DNA of 62,678 bases, from assembly GCA_013054445.1 (NCBI GenBank), contig JAAMPI010000124.1, positions 1 through 62,678 of the forward strand. The letters run 5' to 3'. The DNA is from Cudoniella acicularis. Lineage: Eukaryota; Ascomycota; Leotiomycetes; Helotiales; Helotiaceae. The notes under the pieces were generated by a model that saw only the letters and a list, made by a program, of their open reading frames with translations, made no database searches and was not told the DNA's origin. The translations under genes were made by a program, and so were the position numbers. Below are positions 11,601 through 24,282 of the stretch, one piece after another (the first letter of the stretch is position 1; the number at the start of each line of letters is the position of its first letter).

Positions 11601-14600
11601 AGCTGGTGGAGATGTACATAAGTGGCAGTATTCTCTTGTAGCAGGTAACCGGCGCGATAATGGAATTGAGGCCTGGTTTCAGCATCTTCTGCCGCCTCCG
11701 CCAGTGGATTGTCGTCTTCAGACATCACATCGACCTCGCCTATGCGGTTGTCGCCTTCGTGATCCTGTGCATCACCGTCTTGACCTGAAGCTTTCTTGGG
11801 GTCGAACAAAGTCGCAATACCAGAGATGATCAGTCGTAGCTGAGAGAGATTTCTCGATACCTCATCAGACCATTCCTTGTTCTTCCCTTTCCTGCTAATT
11901 GACGGGCTTTCGCTAATAAGGTCTGTTAGGCGTTCAACGGCAGTTTTGACCTGCGACTCAAATAGTTCAACTGCGAATGTGATCTCATCCGATGAGGGGA
12001 AATGCCAATTTATTGTGAGGTCGTCTGGCTTCAGAGACCTGCCCCAGTCGCTCACGCCAAGCCCCCTTGCAAGTACATCTGGCTCATACAATGCGCCATC
12101 CACAGGATAGATGAGAGTCAAATTGAGGAGCAGATGATGAATGTAGTTCGATACATGGATTGTAGGAATGCCTCGGCACTTTTCCTGCATGTAAAGGGCG
12201 ATATCGAACAGGTCTTTTTTGTAAGGCATGAGACTATCGCCGACATGAACAATGATCATGCTGAGCATACTGATGTGCCACACGAGTGCCCGATCTCGAG
12301 GCAGCACATCAGTGCCAGCACTCCTATCAGACGCAGCCTCGTTGTAATCGATTTCATTACGAATACCAACAACCAGCATAGGCACAAATATCTTCAAGGT
12401 TTTCTCAGGATTGGCTTTGCAGAGAGCATTGCAAATAAAGGCCATGGCATCCCGGGCTTGGTGAACGACATGACCTCCAACAAACGCCGCCACCTTTTCC
12501 AAAGCCATGTCGAAATTTTCCGGTGACAGGGCAGCAAATAAAGGGGTGAGAGCTGCCGGTAAGGTGTTGATGACAGCTTCCTCGGGAGATCCAGACCGCA
12601 CACGGGAGGCCTCGGGAAGGTTTTCTAGAAGTGTAAACACCTTCCCAAGCAGAGACATGACGAATTCGCCAAATCCAGCAGTAGATGAGCGAAGAATCTT
12701 TGCTTCATCTTCATCGCTCAACTCAGTTCTATAATCAATCTCGACATTGGGACCTTCCCTCTCCAAACGCTCCATTTCACCCTGCACCCACTGAATGGCT
12801 AGTGTGGTATCATGAACATCATCATGCTCCTTGGTAAGATCCACAAACGGTATGCTGTAAGCCACCGATTGAATGAAGTTCAGAGTATGCTGTGTTTTGG
12901 ACAAATCGTTGGCATCAATCCCCGGCAATGCTAAGGCTAAGAGAGCAGTAACATGACAACGCAAGCCCTTGTGCTTGGACATGACACTGGCTGTCATTTG
13001 CAAACCACAGAGAGAGGACTGTGTTCGATGGACTTCTACGAGTCCTTGCAATGACGGGTAGAATCGTTGAAGTGCTCCAGGTAAAATCAAATGGGGCTCC
13101 AGGTATGCTAAACCCTGAATAGAGCCGAAAAAGTAGTTCAAAGGCTTGGCCTTTTTGGAGAAGAGACCCATGAACATAACCTCTTTCAAGCTCAAAACAA
13201 ATCGTTTCTTCAATTCGTCATTGATACGACGCTCTAGAGGGGTGTCCAGCTCTCCGCTCTGCTCTCGATTCCAGCGCATGACGAAAAAATCAACAAGGTG
13301 GAAGACAATTTGGGCCAACATATCCGTCCAAGCACCTTGATTTGACGGGTGGAAGAATGTGTCTATTGACTCCATCATGCCTTCTAAGTTGGAAAGTATT
13401 GAACCCGGCTTGTCAATACAAGAAGGTGACAATGACATGACTATCCATCTTGCAATGGAATATCCCAAGGGATTCTTTTTCTTGTCTCTCTCCAAATACA
13501 TTCCGAGACCAGCCCCAAGGTCGATCATTTGGCAGTAAGGAGATGTAGCTTGTCCCACAGGTATCTCAGTCAACCTAAGTAAGGCTGTGAATATGAGATC
13601 AGACTGATCCTTCGTGAAGATACCATATTCGGAGAACTTGACATGCTCGCTAGTCAGCGAGTCTCGGGCTAGCCTCGAGAAAATGTCAAAAAATATAACA
13701 TCAAACGCTTTTGACCTGTTCACCAAAGACCAAAGATGAAAGAAGGTCGGGAGATAGTCTTGAGGTTGCAATTGCCCAGGCTCGTCTGGTGCTGGGTGGG
13801 TTGGCATTAACATGTTCAAAGCCCCCATCACAATGAATGCGCCGGTTATCTCCGAAGTGCTGAAATACGGCATGATCTCATCAAGCATAGCTTGCCTTTC
13901 ACGAGGATCAAAGTATTGATATGCATAAGTACACATGCTGGCGATATTTTTGTGACTGCGCTTTCGTCCTGCTTGATGTGTTGCTATCTCGTAAGGAAGG
14001 ACCATTGCCTTAATTTCTTTCCACAATGGTCGCCAATCGAGAATGAGATCTTCGCCTGGCTTGAGGTAATGCTTTCTCCTTTACCACATTAGCAAGCCGA
14101 ATTTGAGTACATGGAACGGAAGGAATTACTTTGTGAGAGTACGGAACATGCTTTCAAATCTCTCTGCCGCTGTGTAGTCCATTCCAGGGGCCAAAGAGAG
14201 CATATAATACAGCTTTACCAACTTTACCCGTAAGGTCCGAGTGATCTCAAATTTGAGATTAAGCCACCCTCGGAGCTCTCTTGTCCAGTGAACGGCACCT
14301 GGCGATATATCTTCAGCTTTGATAGCAATATAGAGCTGCTTCAGTATCTCCTCCAAGGCTGCATTTCTCTCTGCGTCTTCCTCCACATTATAAGGGAGCA
14401 GCTTGAAATAGGGATATGTGCGAGGCCGGTATCGTTTGTCCTGTTCTGAATCGCCGCCATTAACCTCAAAACTCAACCCCGGAGATGTAGCACGCGATAT
14501 TGCCTCGTTTGGGGCTCCATTCTGGAGTACATTCTGAAGAAAATGGGCATGACTGCGTCCATTCGATAGCCCCCCTTCCTCCATTTCGCAAAGAGGTATT

Positions 14601-14665
14601 TTCGGCGTCGAAATCGAATCTGCAGACCGCTTCAACCTCTTTCGAGGGCGCCCTGAGCCCGCCAT
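8623..14665 (-). CDS. BLM10: Proteasome activator Blm10/PA200
   Basis: Three exons on the minus strand: 14130-14665, 8738-14078, 8623-8685; 1979 residues. Blm10/PA200 is a single-chain HEAT-repeat dome that caps the 20S proteasome in nucleus and cytosol, aiding assembly and opening the gate. The N-terminus is short and basic (GRPRKRLKR). Residues around exon 1/2 read TLTKRKHYLKPGEDLILDW, and the rest is helical HEAT-like sequence with a conserved end (DFKKTRQDTWVTDQK). The large exon ends in an apparent GTT TGA stop, but GTTTGA is a splice donor. A 52-nt intron with a CTAAC branch point leads to a 63-nt last exon encoding 20 residues ending WKSYFA. This is the C-terminal tail that docks into an alpha-ring pocket. 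Yeast Blm10 ends YYA; here the last three are YFA. The length fits filamentous-fungal orthologues. Confidence 0.95.
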
Positions 14666-15558
14666 ATCGTCAGCAAAAGATTACAGGTATTCGAGTGCGA
14701 CATGACAGCAGAGTCTGCGTACCTGAGGAGAGACAGCGTTGGAATGAGGAATGTTCCGAGCCTTAACTGTAATCACACGACCTTGTTGATGGTAAGTCGG
14801 TGAACAACAACTTATGAAGGCTTCAACGGACACCTAGGCTGTCGATGGAGCGTAGTAATTTTATTTGCATCAAAGTATTGAAGAATTGATGCGGAACTGC
14901 GAAGTCGGCTGTTGAAGGATGTACTCTCTGTTGCACAATCTGGGCTTGACAGCCTTGCGTTACCTCGCCACCAGGAGCGCGGATCTCACAGGCCGGCTCT
15001 TTCGCGAACCTCAACGCGAAGCGATCAACATTGGTTGGAGGTGTGATACAAATATTTTTTCTGCATATTAATCCTAATCGGTGTGGATTTGGCGCGAATG
15101 TGATAGAAGATCAACTAGAGCTTAATCTTTCTCGGGGGAAAGCGCAATGGTTTTGAGGAAGCAATGGGCTACTGGATCCCAGTTAATTCCAGGCAATGCT
15201 AGGTACGCAAGCCTTTCATCAGCCCGGGTCTACGTATCACTACTGCCTACATATCGACAATATTGGTGTCAATCATCATCAAAGGTAACTTGAAAGTTTT
15301 AGTGGCATTGTGCTATCTCACAAGCGATATTAATTTTAAGTCCTCGTTTTAAGGAGCTATAATAAATGTTACAAACCAATGGCCCTTTTCCCGGTGTCCT
15401 AGTACCCAAACCCAAGCCTCCCGAGGTCCTAAACGCCTTTTGTAGCTGACTAACGCATGCCAATTCCCTAAATCAGACACAGAACCTTATTTATCCTGAG
15501 GGGTATATAACCACCGATTAATTATACTGGTACAAAATTTGCGGAGGTTCCTCTCAAT
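14666..15558. other. Intergenic, Blm10 promoter side
   Basis: The segment is upstream of Blm10 and downstream of the next minus-strand gene. I found no credible coding exon, and only small overlapping ORFs. Confidence 0.55.
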
Positions 15559-17406
15559 CTACTGCAAACGAGCATTGGAATTTGTTCGCCGAAAGAGGTT
15601 GGTGAAAGTTTTCCATCTGCCGATCTTGGGCTTCGGAGTGAGATCTAGAGGCCGTCCTGTGATATCTAAGCTATGCCTATCGCCAGAAGGGTTCGTGAAG
15701 CCATGTTGAAGCATACTCGTAGGGACGTAAGCAGATTGAACGCGTCTCTGTGGACGCGTTGGTGTTTCTGGGATGGCAGCCGATAAGTCGGAAGGCGGTA
15801 AAGAGGCTGGCATCGTTGGAAATGTTGGTTTGCTAATTGAAGCTTCCGTAACAGCGCGTCTAGGGGGTGAGAATTCGCATTCTCCTTCGCCGTCACTTGC
15901 TAAGGCACTGGTGGTGATTCCTGCACCTCTTCTTGCCGCAGCGCGTTGCATAAATGCTGTTCCTGTTGAGATGGATCGCTTCGGCGTCGTCACAGCGCTT
16001 TCAACCTGTGAGAAGTTTCCACTTGCCGGGCTTGCTCTGGCACATGTCCGACGAATTCTTCCTCCCACGAGAGCTCCTAAACTGCTAGAATTGGACTCGG
16101 GCGTGCTTGAATATATTGCGGTGGGACTAGATCGGCAGTCATCTGGAGTCAAAGACATCGACCTTACACGACCGTTCGAGGCGACTCGCGGATTTGTAGT
16201 TGCCGAATTTGAGATCATAGTGTCATTGTATTTGAAGTATGGTGACCATCCTTGCCGTAACGCAACCCATATCCCTGTAACCTGAATCAGAATCTTCAAG
16301 TTATCATCAATCAAATGGGTGCTGCGGTCCGGGCCGAGTTCACTGTCTTGAGGAACATCATCCTTTTCCCCAGGGAAGAAGCGGATATGAGAAGTTGGTG
16401 GAGATTTCGCAGCCGATGAAGATACCGAGGTGTATGAATCAGGAATGTCAAGTTTATTTTGTGTCAGTGTCGCCATAATTGGATGTCGTCTGGAATTGGG
16501 ATCTATAATGCTGAAAGTAAATTTGAAGTCGTTGCTGTTATAGCCTTGTCCATCCGAGAGATCCATGCTCTTCCGTACTGTATTCCTCTTGACCCAGCGA
16601 GCAGTAGCCTCGTCCCCCCTCTCATCCACTGTGACGAACTCGTATAAGTTATTTGGTAGTGGAGTTGCTGTCCAGACAGAACCGTCATTCAGAACCACTT
16701 CTGCTTTCCCAGAAGATCCACCGCAGTCCTTTCGGAGCTGGCATATCACAGCCACCAAATCCCGGTTTATAAGCCCTTCCTCATCGGAATCAGTTTCCTC
16801 GGGGTTGCAATGGTCGGGTGTATCGTATTCTTCGCTCTTGAGAACCATCACATCGTTCATACCAAGTTCGCCCTTCCCTCTAAATATTCGCGGAAACTTC
16901 TTCATTAATCGAGGAACCACGAGCGCAGAGGGTACAACATCAATAACAGGTTTGGGTCTAGAGTCTGCAGATAAACGTTGCAACTGAAGCAATAATTTGG
17001 GGCGAATATGAAGTAATCTTTGCTTTTTGGTCAAAGTCGGCGCTGGATGTGCAAGAGTATAAGTCGTGGTGCTTCGTATGCGTCTGCGGCGCTTTCTGCC
17101 CTCAATTGTTCCACTACTTTCTTCAGAATTTGCTAATGACCTTGCATCTTCATTCATCGCATCCGGCTCGGGTTCTTGAAAGCGGACTACTGGCTCGCTC
17201 GCTCTGGGAATATATTCCGACAAAGGTCTCGCGGGACTGGTGTATAGCGGGGTAATGTTACTCTCGTAAGTGGTATTTCTTCGTGGTAATGGTTTTGGAA
17301 ATGCTGTTCTTGGTAAAGAATTTCTCTTCGAAGCTGGATTGCGTTGCGGTGGTGTACTAAACTCATGTCCATGCATGGAAGCCGCCGACGACAACAAGGT
17401 GAACAT
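15559..17406 (-). CDS. Conserved fungal protein of unknown function
   Basis: A single exon of 615 residues. I recognise the general type from filamentous ascomycete proteomes but know no function. The N-terminal 120 residues are basic and Ser/Thr/Pro-rich. A better conserved-looking core (about 120-390) includes RPKLLLQLQRLSA, PRLMKKFPRIFRGKGELGMN, a DSDEEGL acidic stretch and a beta-rich segment (VVLNDGSVWTATPLPN). The rest is disordered and ends with a short basic hydrophobic motif, GRWKTFTNLFRR. There is no signal peptide or transmembrane segment. The ATG at 17406 is the first in frame; an internal Met is 11 residues later. It lies head-to-head with Gpi18, 1.45 kb apart. Confidence 0.8.
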   Translation of the reverse strand: MFTLLSSAASMHGHEFSTPPQRNPASKRNSLPRTAFPKPLPRRNTTYESNITPLYTSPARPLSEYIPRASEPVVRFQEPEPDAMNEDARSLANSEESSGTIEGRKRRRRIRSTTTYTLAHPAPTLTKKQRLLHIRPKLLLQLQRLSADSRPKPVIDVVPSALVVPRLMKKFPRIFRGKGELGMNDVMVLKSEEYDTPDHCNPEETDSDEEGLINRDLVAVICQLRKDCGGSSGKAEVVLNDGSVWTATPLPNNLYEFVTVDERGDEATARWVKRNTVRKSMDLSDGQGYNSNDFKFTFSIIDPNSRRHPIMATLTQNKLDIPDSYTSVSSSAAKSPPTSHIRFFPGEKDDVPQDSELGPDRSTHLIDDNLKILIQVTGIWVALRQGWSPYFKYNDTMISNSATTNPRVASNGRVRSMSLTPDDCRSSPTAIYSSTPESNSSSLGALVGGRIRRTCARASPASGNFSQVESAVTTPKRSISTGTAFMQRAAARRGAGITTSALASDGEGECEFSPPRRAVTEASISKPTFPTMPASLPPSDLSAAIPETPTRPQRRVQSAYVPTSMLQHGFTNPSGDRHSLDITGRPLDLTPKPKIGRWKTFTNLFRRTNSNARLQ

Positions 17407-18851
17407 CTTGAAGGCTTAATCATGGAAGGGGCGCCCCAAAATATTAGGGCGCCTTCCGGGGAGGATGTATGTAGAGCGGATGCTTCTAGATTCAGGAAAT
17501 TCGAAGGACTGGGTTCAACAGGGAAAGCGGTGGAGTGCATTGGAAAAGCCGGAACTGCGAGGTGGGGCTGAAGCCGATTCGAGGCCAAGATGTCGGTAAT
17601 CAGTATCGACTACCAGACATGTGGTGAGTTCCTATTGATTTGAAGACGAAATAAGATGTTCAGAATCAAGAGAGAAAGCTCGGATAGCCGGGAGGTACTG
17701 TAGTGGTAAGATTCCGTTGGAGGCTGAAAGGGACGTGAGCATGAGGTTGGGTGGTACAAATAAGAATCCAATAACCCAGGGTTCCCTGAACGAATAAACG
17801 ATTTGTATGGTGGTCCTGGAAGTTTCGACAGCCGGTCAGCACGGAGGAACTGGTCAAATTCACGGGAATGTGCTGAACAGCCATTGATAATTGAGTGCCA
17901 TATCGTACGAGTGGTGGAATGGCGAGCGATTTGAATGGAGAATGGCAATCAAGGTTCAAGCCCTTGTTTAATATCGAGAGTGCCCACTGCCCACTGCCGA
18001 CGCTTTCAGTGCTCACTGCTCACGGCGGGAAGCTATGCTGCTCTGCTCTGCTTCTGCTTCTGAGGCCGCACCCCTCAAAGTGCTCGTACAAGGTCCTCCA
18101 GTCCCGGGCTGCCGGGCACAGTTTGGTACCGAGAGGTGTGCAAATCAGAGGTCGCGGTTGCTATCCCAAGCTTCCCAGATGCTCCAAAGACCCTGTTTTT
18201 TAGCATGCGTGCAGCGTATCGGGTCACGAGGAAGGCGGGCAAGTCGAATACAGTAACAGGAGGACCTGTACGGCCGAACACCGAGTGTCTGGAAAGGGGG
18301 CACAGCTGGAAGCTCATGGCTGAACAACAAAGTTCAAAAAACAAAAGGTCGGAGATTCGGGCTGATAAAAAGTCCGGCGATTCACGATCGCTGGATCGCC
18401 CAGATCCGCACTGTTGTAATTGACAAAGCAGCGCCCGACTAATCAATTCTGAAAGCCTCCCCCCAAAGTAGGGAACTTAAAGTGTCCGATTTGCGTTTCA
18501 AGTTCAAGCGGCACTTGCGGGTTTGACACCGCAGCTAGTCTTAACTCTTGGCTCGTGACTCTCAAAAATGTCCGTGCCTCTAGGCTCACTTCTTAGCTGC
18601 ATCTCCTCCGTTCGATGATACCTAGGTAAAATCCCTTCGAAACCTTCAATCGGCGAGTTCGTCAGCCAATTAGGGGAAGTGACAGGTACGCAGCCTTTCC
18701 TCCACTCGTACTCGTATCACAAGGCTGAACCACTATGGGAGCAGTGTTCATTCAGCAGATTGCAAAGCTGCTCGTTGCTCTGCTCACCGCCAAAAGCTGC
18801 AGCCCCTCCCGGATCTGGGCCTTTTGAGAGCTCGAACACAGTCTTTTCAGA
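17407..18851. other. Divergent intergenic region
   Basis: This is shared upstream sequence for the unknown minus-strand gene and Gpi18. Short ORFs overlap on both strands with no splice logic or domain. No RNA gene was recognised. Confidence 0.55.
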
Positions 18852-20270
18852 ATGCGTCTAAAATCTAGGGTCCTGGGTAACCCTCTCAGAAATCTGGTTG
18901 GCCTTTTTATTTTCTGGAAAATCCTACTGCTCCTCGTTGCCTGTGGTAGTCCTGGGCCAGGCTATGATACCTCCACCAGCCTGGTCTTGCTTCACAAATC
19001 AGACGATACAAGCGCGTTGCAACCCATTCTACAGTATGTTGTGAACAAGCTTACCAGATGGGATGCTATATACTTTGTCCAAGTCTCAAATCGAGGCTAT
19101 TTGTTTGAGCAAGAATGGGCGTTTGGTTGGGGCTTCACTCGTCTCATCGCATTCTTTATCACAAGTGAGATGAGGCCGTGTCCTATAATTAGATCAAGTA
19201 CTGATATATGCAGCTCTGAGAGCTGCTGGATTGCCTCATTACCAGGATTTGGAGGCGGCCGTGGCAGTGGTTATTGCGCATACCTCGCATTTTTTTGCCG
19301 TCCTCTCTCTTTTCTTCCTTACCAAGGCTGTCTTCCCTAATTCTTCCTCCGACAACTTCGCTTTTAGGACAGCTGCGTTGCATATCATATCACCGGCAGG
19401 AATGTTTCTCTCTGCTCCATTCGCTGAAAGCACTTGCGCCTTCTTGAGCTTCGCTGGGAGTTTGATCTTCACCCAAAGTTTGGTTGTTGAGGGACCATCC
19501 ACATTGGGACATGATCTTCTTGTCATGGTGTCTGGAGTTACTTTTGGCATTGCAACAACGTTCCGAAGTAATGGGATTTTGAATGGTTTGCTGTTGCTCG
19601 AAGAAGCATTTCGAAGCCTTCTGCGCCTCCGATATGGCTTTCGTTTTGTCACTATCCGCCGTCTTGTTGCTACTGGGTTGGGAGGGTTAAGTGTCGCAGC
19701 CGGATTCTTGCTTCCCCAGTACATTTCCTATGCTGAGTACTGCAGAGAGCCTGATGTGCAGGAGCTTAGGCCTTGGTGTGCAAACAAATTGCCAAGCATT
19801 TACACATTTGTTCAAGATCATTACTGGTACCTATCATCTTCAATTGGTAAATAAGGAGCCTCAAATCTGACACATGCAGGAATGTTGGATTTTTCCGATA
19901 TTGGAAGTTGCCCAATCTACCACTCTTTTTGTTGGCTGCTCCAATGCTTGCATTAATGGGACTCTCAGCATTGTGGGCTTTCCACCTCAACGACCAATCT
20001 AAGGAACATAAGGGATCATCTCAACGAGCTAGGTTGACAATCCTTAGAACTCTAGCAGTGTCGCAGCTTATTCTTACTCTCATAACCTTTACGGGGGCTC
20101 ATGTACAAATAATAACTCGAGTGTCCTCGGCATATCCTGTCTGGCTGTGGTATGTTGCCACACTATTGGAAAAGGGGGATAGTCTCTGGGGTGGAATCCA
20201 AGTCAGATTCATGGTTGTGTATGCCATAACTCAAGGCGGGCTGTTTGCATCTTTTCTCCCACCAGCATAG
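18852..20270 (+). CDS. GPI18: GPI mannosyltransferase 2 (Gpi18/PIG-V)
   Basis: Three exons: 18852-19164, 19214-19826, 19880-20270; 438 residues. This ER multi-pass enzyme adds the second mannose to the GPI anchor precursor from dolichol-phosphate mannose. The luminal family signature is clear: TRWDAIYFVQVSNRGYLFEQ followed by EWAFGWGF, with the acidic catalytic region near residue 70. An ISPAGMFLSAPFAES segment follows exon 2's first helices. About eight hydrophobic helices are visible, starting with LVGLFIFWKILLLLVACG at the N-terminus. Splice phases close exactly (313 + 613 + 391 = 1317 nt), and both introns are 49-53 nt. A loss-of-function allele would be expected to harm the cell wall, since GPI proteins depend on it (family knowledge). 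Confidence 0.93.
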
Positions 20271-20710
20271 TTGGTTCAGTTCACCACAGCAAACTGCAAT
20301 TCCCAGTTGAAAATCTGAAAGAATTCTAGGTAAATTTGTGAATGTTGACTCTGCTCCCTATCTAGGTGCCAGGTAGGTAGTGATTGGGTCGTGGCCGAGG
20401 CCAGACGCGCTAGAGTGCTCGGTTATTTTGTGCGCGTTCTCCCTGGAATTTGAAAGACAATCGGATGCCCATAAAATTTCTTTTTGCTCCCTCTCCAACT
20501 AAATTCAACAACATTTCGAAATCGTGAACGCTCCTCCAAGGATAAAACCAAACTGTTTACAAGCGCAGTTTGATCCACAAACCGAAAATGAGCATGCAGC
20601 TATCAATAAGCAGCTATCCGGCAATCTGAGTGAATGTGCTCTTTTCTCTCGAACAAAATTTACCATCAGATCGATCGTTGGTCAAATCTCAACGCAAATT
20701 GTTCGCCACG
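20271..20710. other. Promoter and 5' leader of the YTH gene
   Basis: Short tandem gap between two plus-strand genes. No coding exon seen; the sequence from about 20500 is likely 5' leader of the next gene. Confidence 0.5.
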
Positions 20711-23700
20711 ATGTGGCACAATAATGGATTCCCCAGCAATGGAGGCTTCCACAATAACTACAATCAAGATGATTTTCCATCCTCGCCATTTGGAGGCAGC
20801 TCTGCTACCCCGCTTCCTGGTCAACAGCTCTTCGCCCAACCACAACCAAATATGATGCAGTTCGAACAATTCGAAGATGCTCCCAGCGAAGGTTTTATGA
20901 ACAATAATTTCCAGCCTGAAGTAGGATTATTCAATGAAGGCGCTTTTATGCAAAACCAATTTCTGAACTCGCAACCTCAGGTAAGTGTCGTGGAACCAAT
21001 ACCAGCGGCGCTAATTCTGTGCTACCATTCTCTCCATCTCCGCCCTTGTGGTTGACGAGCCAAGTTGCTGACCTATTCCCAACTTCGCAGTATTCCCCTC
21101 CACTTTTCAATCTCCCGCAAGCGATGAACTCCAACACTACTCGTCCTGCAACTCAAATCAATGCAAGAGCCGCAGAATTAAAAGCACAGCTTCTCAAAGG
21201 ACGAGAGGCTCGCGCATCTACTCCTCCAGTTTCGAAGACAGCTTTGCCTACAAGACCTGCTATACATGCGGAAACTTCGAGCTCATTGCGCGGATCTCCC
21301 AAAACACCGATACCTGCAGGTGAACACCGCGAGCAGGAACTCAACATAAATGAACTCATCTCCCAATACTCGGACTCGAAATCAGCTCTAGATGCAAGTG
21401 TAAAGAAAACAGAGACCTCTAACCTTAAACCCACTGTTTCTAGTTTGCCGCGAGGTTTGGCACACCCTGATCCGCCAGCGAAGTCGCAAGCACCTTCGTT
21501 AGGAAGCCCTACGAAAGTGACTAAGCCAGCTATCAATGGTAAAACTAGTGCAAATAATGCTGCTGCCGGGGCAAACAACAGCAGACCTACCAGCAATGGA
21601 TCCATCTCAGAGATATCTGAAGGTGAAATTTTGGAAGATACCCCTAAAAAGCAGCAACCGCCAACCCAGCCAAAGGAAGCAAAGCTAGTATCAAACGGAA
21701 CTGCAGATCAAGACGAGCGCCTGTCACAAAATTTACGAGACCAGATCTCGAAGTCTTCGTACAATCGTGGACCACGGGACGCATCGCCGCCGCGCCATGG
21801 ACCGTCCGTCTATGCGAAAGCCCAGGCACAACGTATTCATGATGACCGACATGAAGAACCATCGAGGTCAGATCGACGACCCTACGAGCCAGAGCACAAG
21901 AATGATCGCAAGCCATATACCGAAGTCGAGAAGGATTCTTACCATCGTCGGGGCTCTCGTGATGACCATCGCAAGCCAGAGCCCAAGGCTATGGCGAAGC
22001 AAGAAGAGATCAAGCGGCCAAATCGAGAACAAAAATCCCCTACAATTGCTGATATCCTTCCACATGACGATAATCTAAGAGAGTGGTTAGAAATCACCGG
22101 TTATCATAACGCACCTTACAGAGATAAGATCTTAAATCGTCGTCGAGTAACCAACCTATTTCTTTGCCCCTTCCACTTAATTCTCTAGTCTAACTAGCCG
22201 GGAAGAAGTTCCATCTCGCCTCCTCTCCCCTCTCCCCTCTCTCCCTCGAAAAGACATGGTGCTAACTTTTTGATAGGCGCTTGCCAAATTGGACGCTGAG
22301 AGAAAAAAGCTGCTTGCAGATATCGAGGCTGAAGAGAGAGGCGGTCTCCCAGCACCTCTCAGAATACAAACACCAACATCGATGTTACCCCCACCAATAC
22401 CTAACAAAGCAGGGACTGATGTGGAAACCTCGCTGACGCCGGCTAAAACCCCTACTGATATCAAGCATGACCCTATCATCTCTAATAAACGACCTTATGG
22501 CGATGTTGAAGAATCACATAATGGTGGAACCTCAGCAAAGATTGCGCGTACTGATCGTCGTATCCCAGGACCGCGAATAACGGAAGAAGAAGATTTCGAT
22601 AGCCGTCGCCCAAGATCCAGCGGATTCGCAACTTCTCGTCGGGTGTCAATTGATCATCGAGACCATCGTGATTCTTCACGCCCCCGTTACGATGAGGATC
22701 GCGGTGTGCGAGGTCGGGCAGATAGTCGTGAGCGAGACAGTTCACCAGGACGTAGAGCATACGAGAACAGGCCACCCGCTCGATCTAGGCCCCTTGATTC
22801 TGACGACCGTCATGATCGAGAAGAGTCTGAAGAACGAGTAAAGCGTCCCTATGAGATCCGCGGTGGATACAGAGGTCGAGCATTCGATCCCAACTTTAGA
22901 GGTCGTGGTCGTGGAAGGGGTCGTGGTGAATCTCAAAGCCATGTTGAAGTGAAGAATGAGCCTGCTTTTGGCAACAAACTTGCAACCAGCAAGCCTTACA
23001 AGGATTCAAGGGGGTTTGACAGAGGAGGAAAAGGTGGTCAGTGATACCGTCCTCTTGTTCGCCTCCATTCTGTTTGTTTGAAGCACTGTTTATGTATCAG
23101 AATATTAGTCGTGGGGCATGAAGCCATACCATAATTTGGGTATCGCCTACTGCACTAGCTTTACACCCCAGTTGAAAAAATTCCTCTACATTGTTACTCT
23201 TTTATCTGCTTTTTTGTGCCTTGTGACAAGTGTCTACATATTATCTCAAATAGATAAACGCCAGTGTTGACTCTCGCAGACACTCGATACTTCATCGTCA
23301 AATCTTTCAACGAAGAAAACGTCTTGAAATGTATTAACGATGTAAGTCAATCAATCTCAGTACCCTTGTTTTCTCGACCACTAACTATAGAAGTCTATCT
23401 GGACTACTCAAGTTCAAAATGGCAGTATTTTCAAAGAGGCATTTGAGACTTGTAAAAACGTCATTCTGGTCTTTTCTATCAACAAAAGTCGCGCTTTTCA
23501 GGGTTACGTAAGTAGACTTTTAACAATACTGATACATTGTCTTACGCACCGCTTACTAAAATCCATAACAGGCACGGATGGAATCGCTTCCAGGCTCAAT
23601 CGAAGTCCCTGAATGGCAAAAGACTATAAACTGGGAGAGCACTGGTGCATTTAGAGTCAAATGGCTCGTAATCTGCTCAACCCGATTTCATAGGATAGGA

Positions 23701-23871
23701 CACCTCAAGAACGCGTACAATGATAACCTAGCGGTACTAATCGGCAAAGATGGCCAAGAAATTGAACCAAAGTGTGGCGCTTCACTCATTGAATTGATTG
23801 ACGAGGAAGTTGACGAAGCTCTCGGCTCCTGGAGACAATCTGGTGAGAAGAAGCATTGGGATGATTACTGA
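20711..23871 (+). CDS. YTHDC1-like m6A reader with RG-rich linker
   Basis: Proposed exons: 20711-20980, 21091-22146, 22277-23033, 23280-23341, 23391-23507, 23572-23871; 853 residues. The N-terminus is Asn/Gln/Phe-rich and prion-like. A long disordered middle contains a helical element (LREWLEITGYHN, then ALAKLDAERKKLLADIEAEE), an Arg/Asp/Ser-rich part and an RGRGRGRG box. The C-terminal YTH domain (about 695-830) shows TRYFIVKSFNEENV, SIWTTQVQNG with a cage Trp, NVILVFSINKSRAFQGYARM and IGKDGQEIEPKCG. The last matches metazoan YTHDC1 better than YTHDF. Such proteins bind N6-methyladenosine in nuclear RNA. The weak point is the 246-nt intron 23034-23279: only the weak donor AAAG/GTGGTC gives the right phase. 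If it is retained, translation stops at 23042-23044, giving a 697-residue protein without YTH. Alternatively the YTH exons belong to another transcript. Confidence 0.8.
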
Positions 23872-24282
23872 TGATGATGAATGGATGAAATCAATACGTT
23901 GCTCTCTGCCGGGGCTTAATGATGGCGAAAATCACACTATCTTAATGTTGAAGTATAATCAAGGATGAATTTGTGGGAGGATACCTCAGGTTGCGATGCT
24001 TTCAAATCGCTTCATACCCTATTACGAAGAGAAGCTTGCAATAAATTTATTTATTTCCTTATTCCCTTGCTAGCATGGAAGTCAAAATGATCTTGCAATT
24101 GTAACATGAATAAAGCCAATGACCCGTGTGAAGTGACCCACCTTCCGCAGCATGGACTTGAACGGACGTGCTAGTAAGTATAGATCATCCTGCGTCCGTT
24201 GTCTATCTAGGTTGCCTCCAGGTCCAGAAATTTATCCTTCCATTCACCTGACCATTTTGTTGTGCAGTCGAAACAGTCCCCT
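23872..24282. other. Convergent 3' intergenic
   Basis: Shared 3' flank of the YTH gene (+) and the P450 (-). I see no coding potential or RNA gene. Confidence 0.5.

Noticed and set aside
23042..23044. TGA as the sole end of the RG-rich gene, with YTH as a separate gene
   Set aside because: The YTH exons lack a convincing ATG and promoter, and RG/RS-rich N-terminus plus C-terminal YTH is a known layout (YTHDC1). Kept as an alternative.
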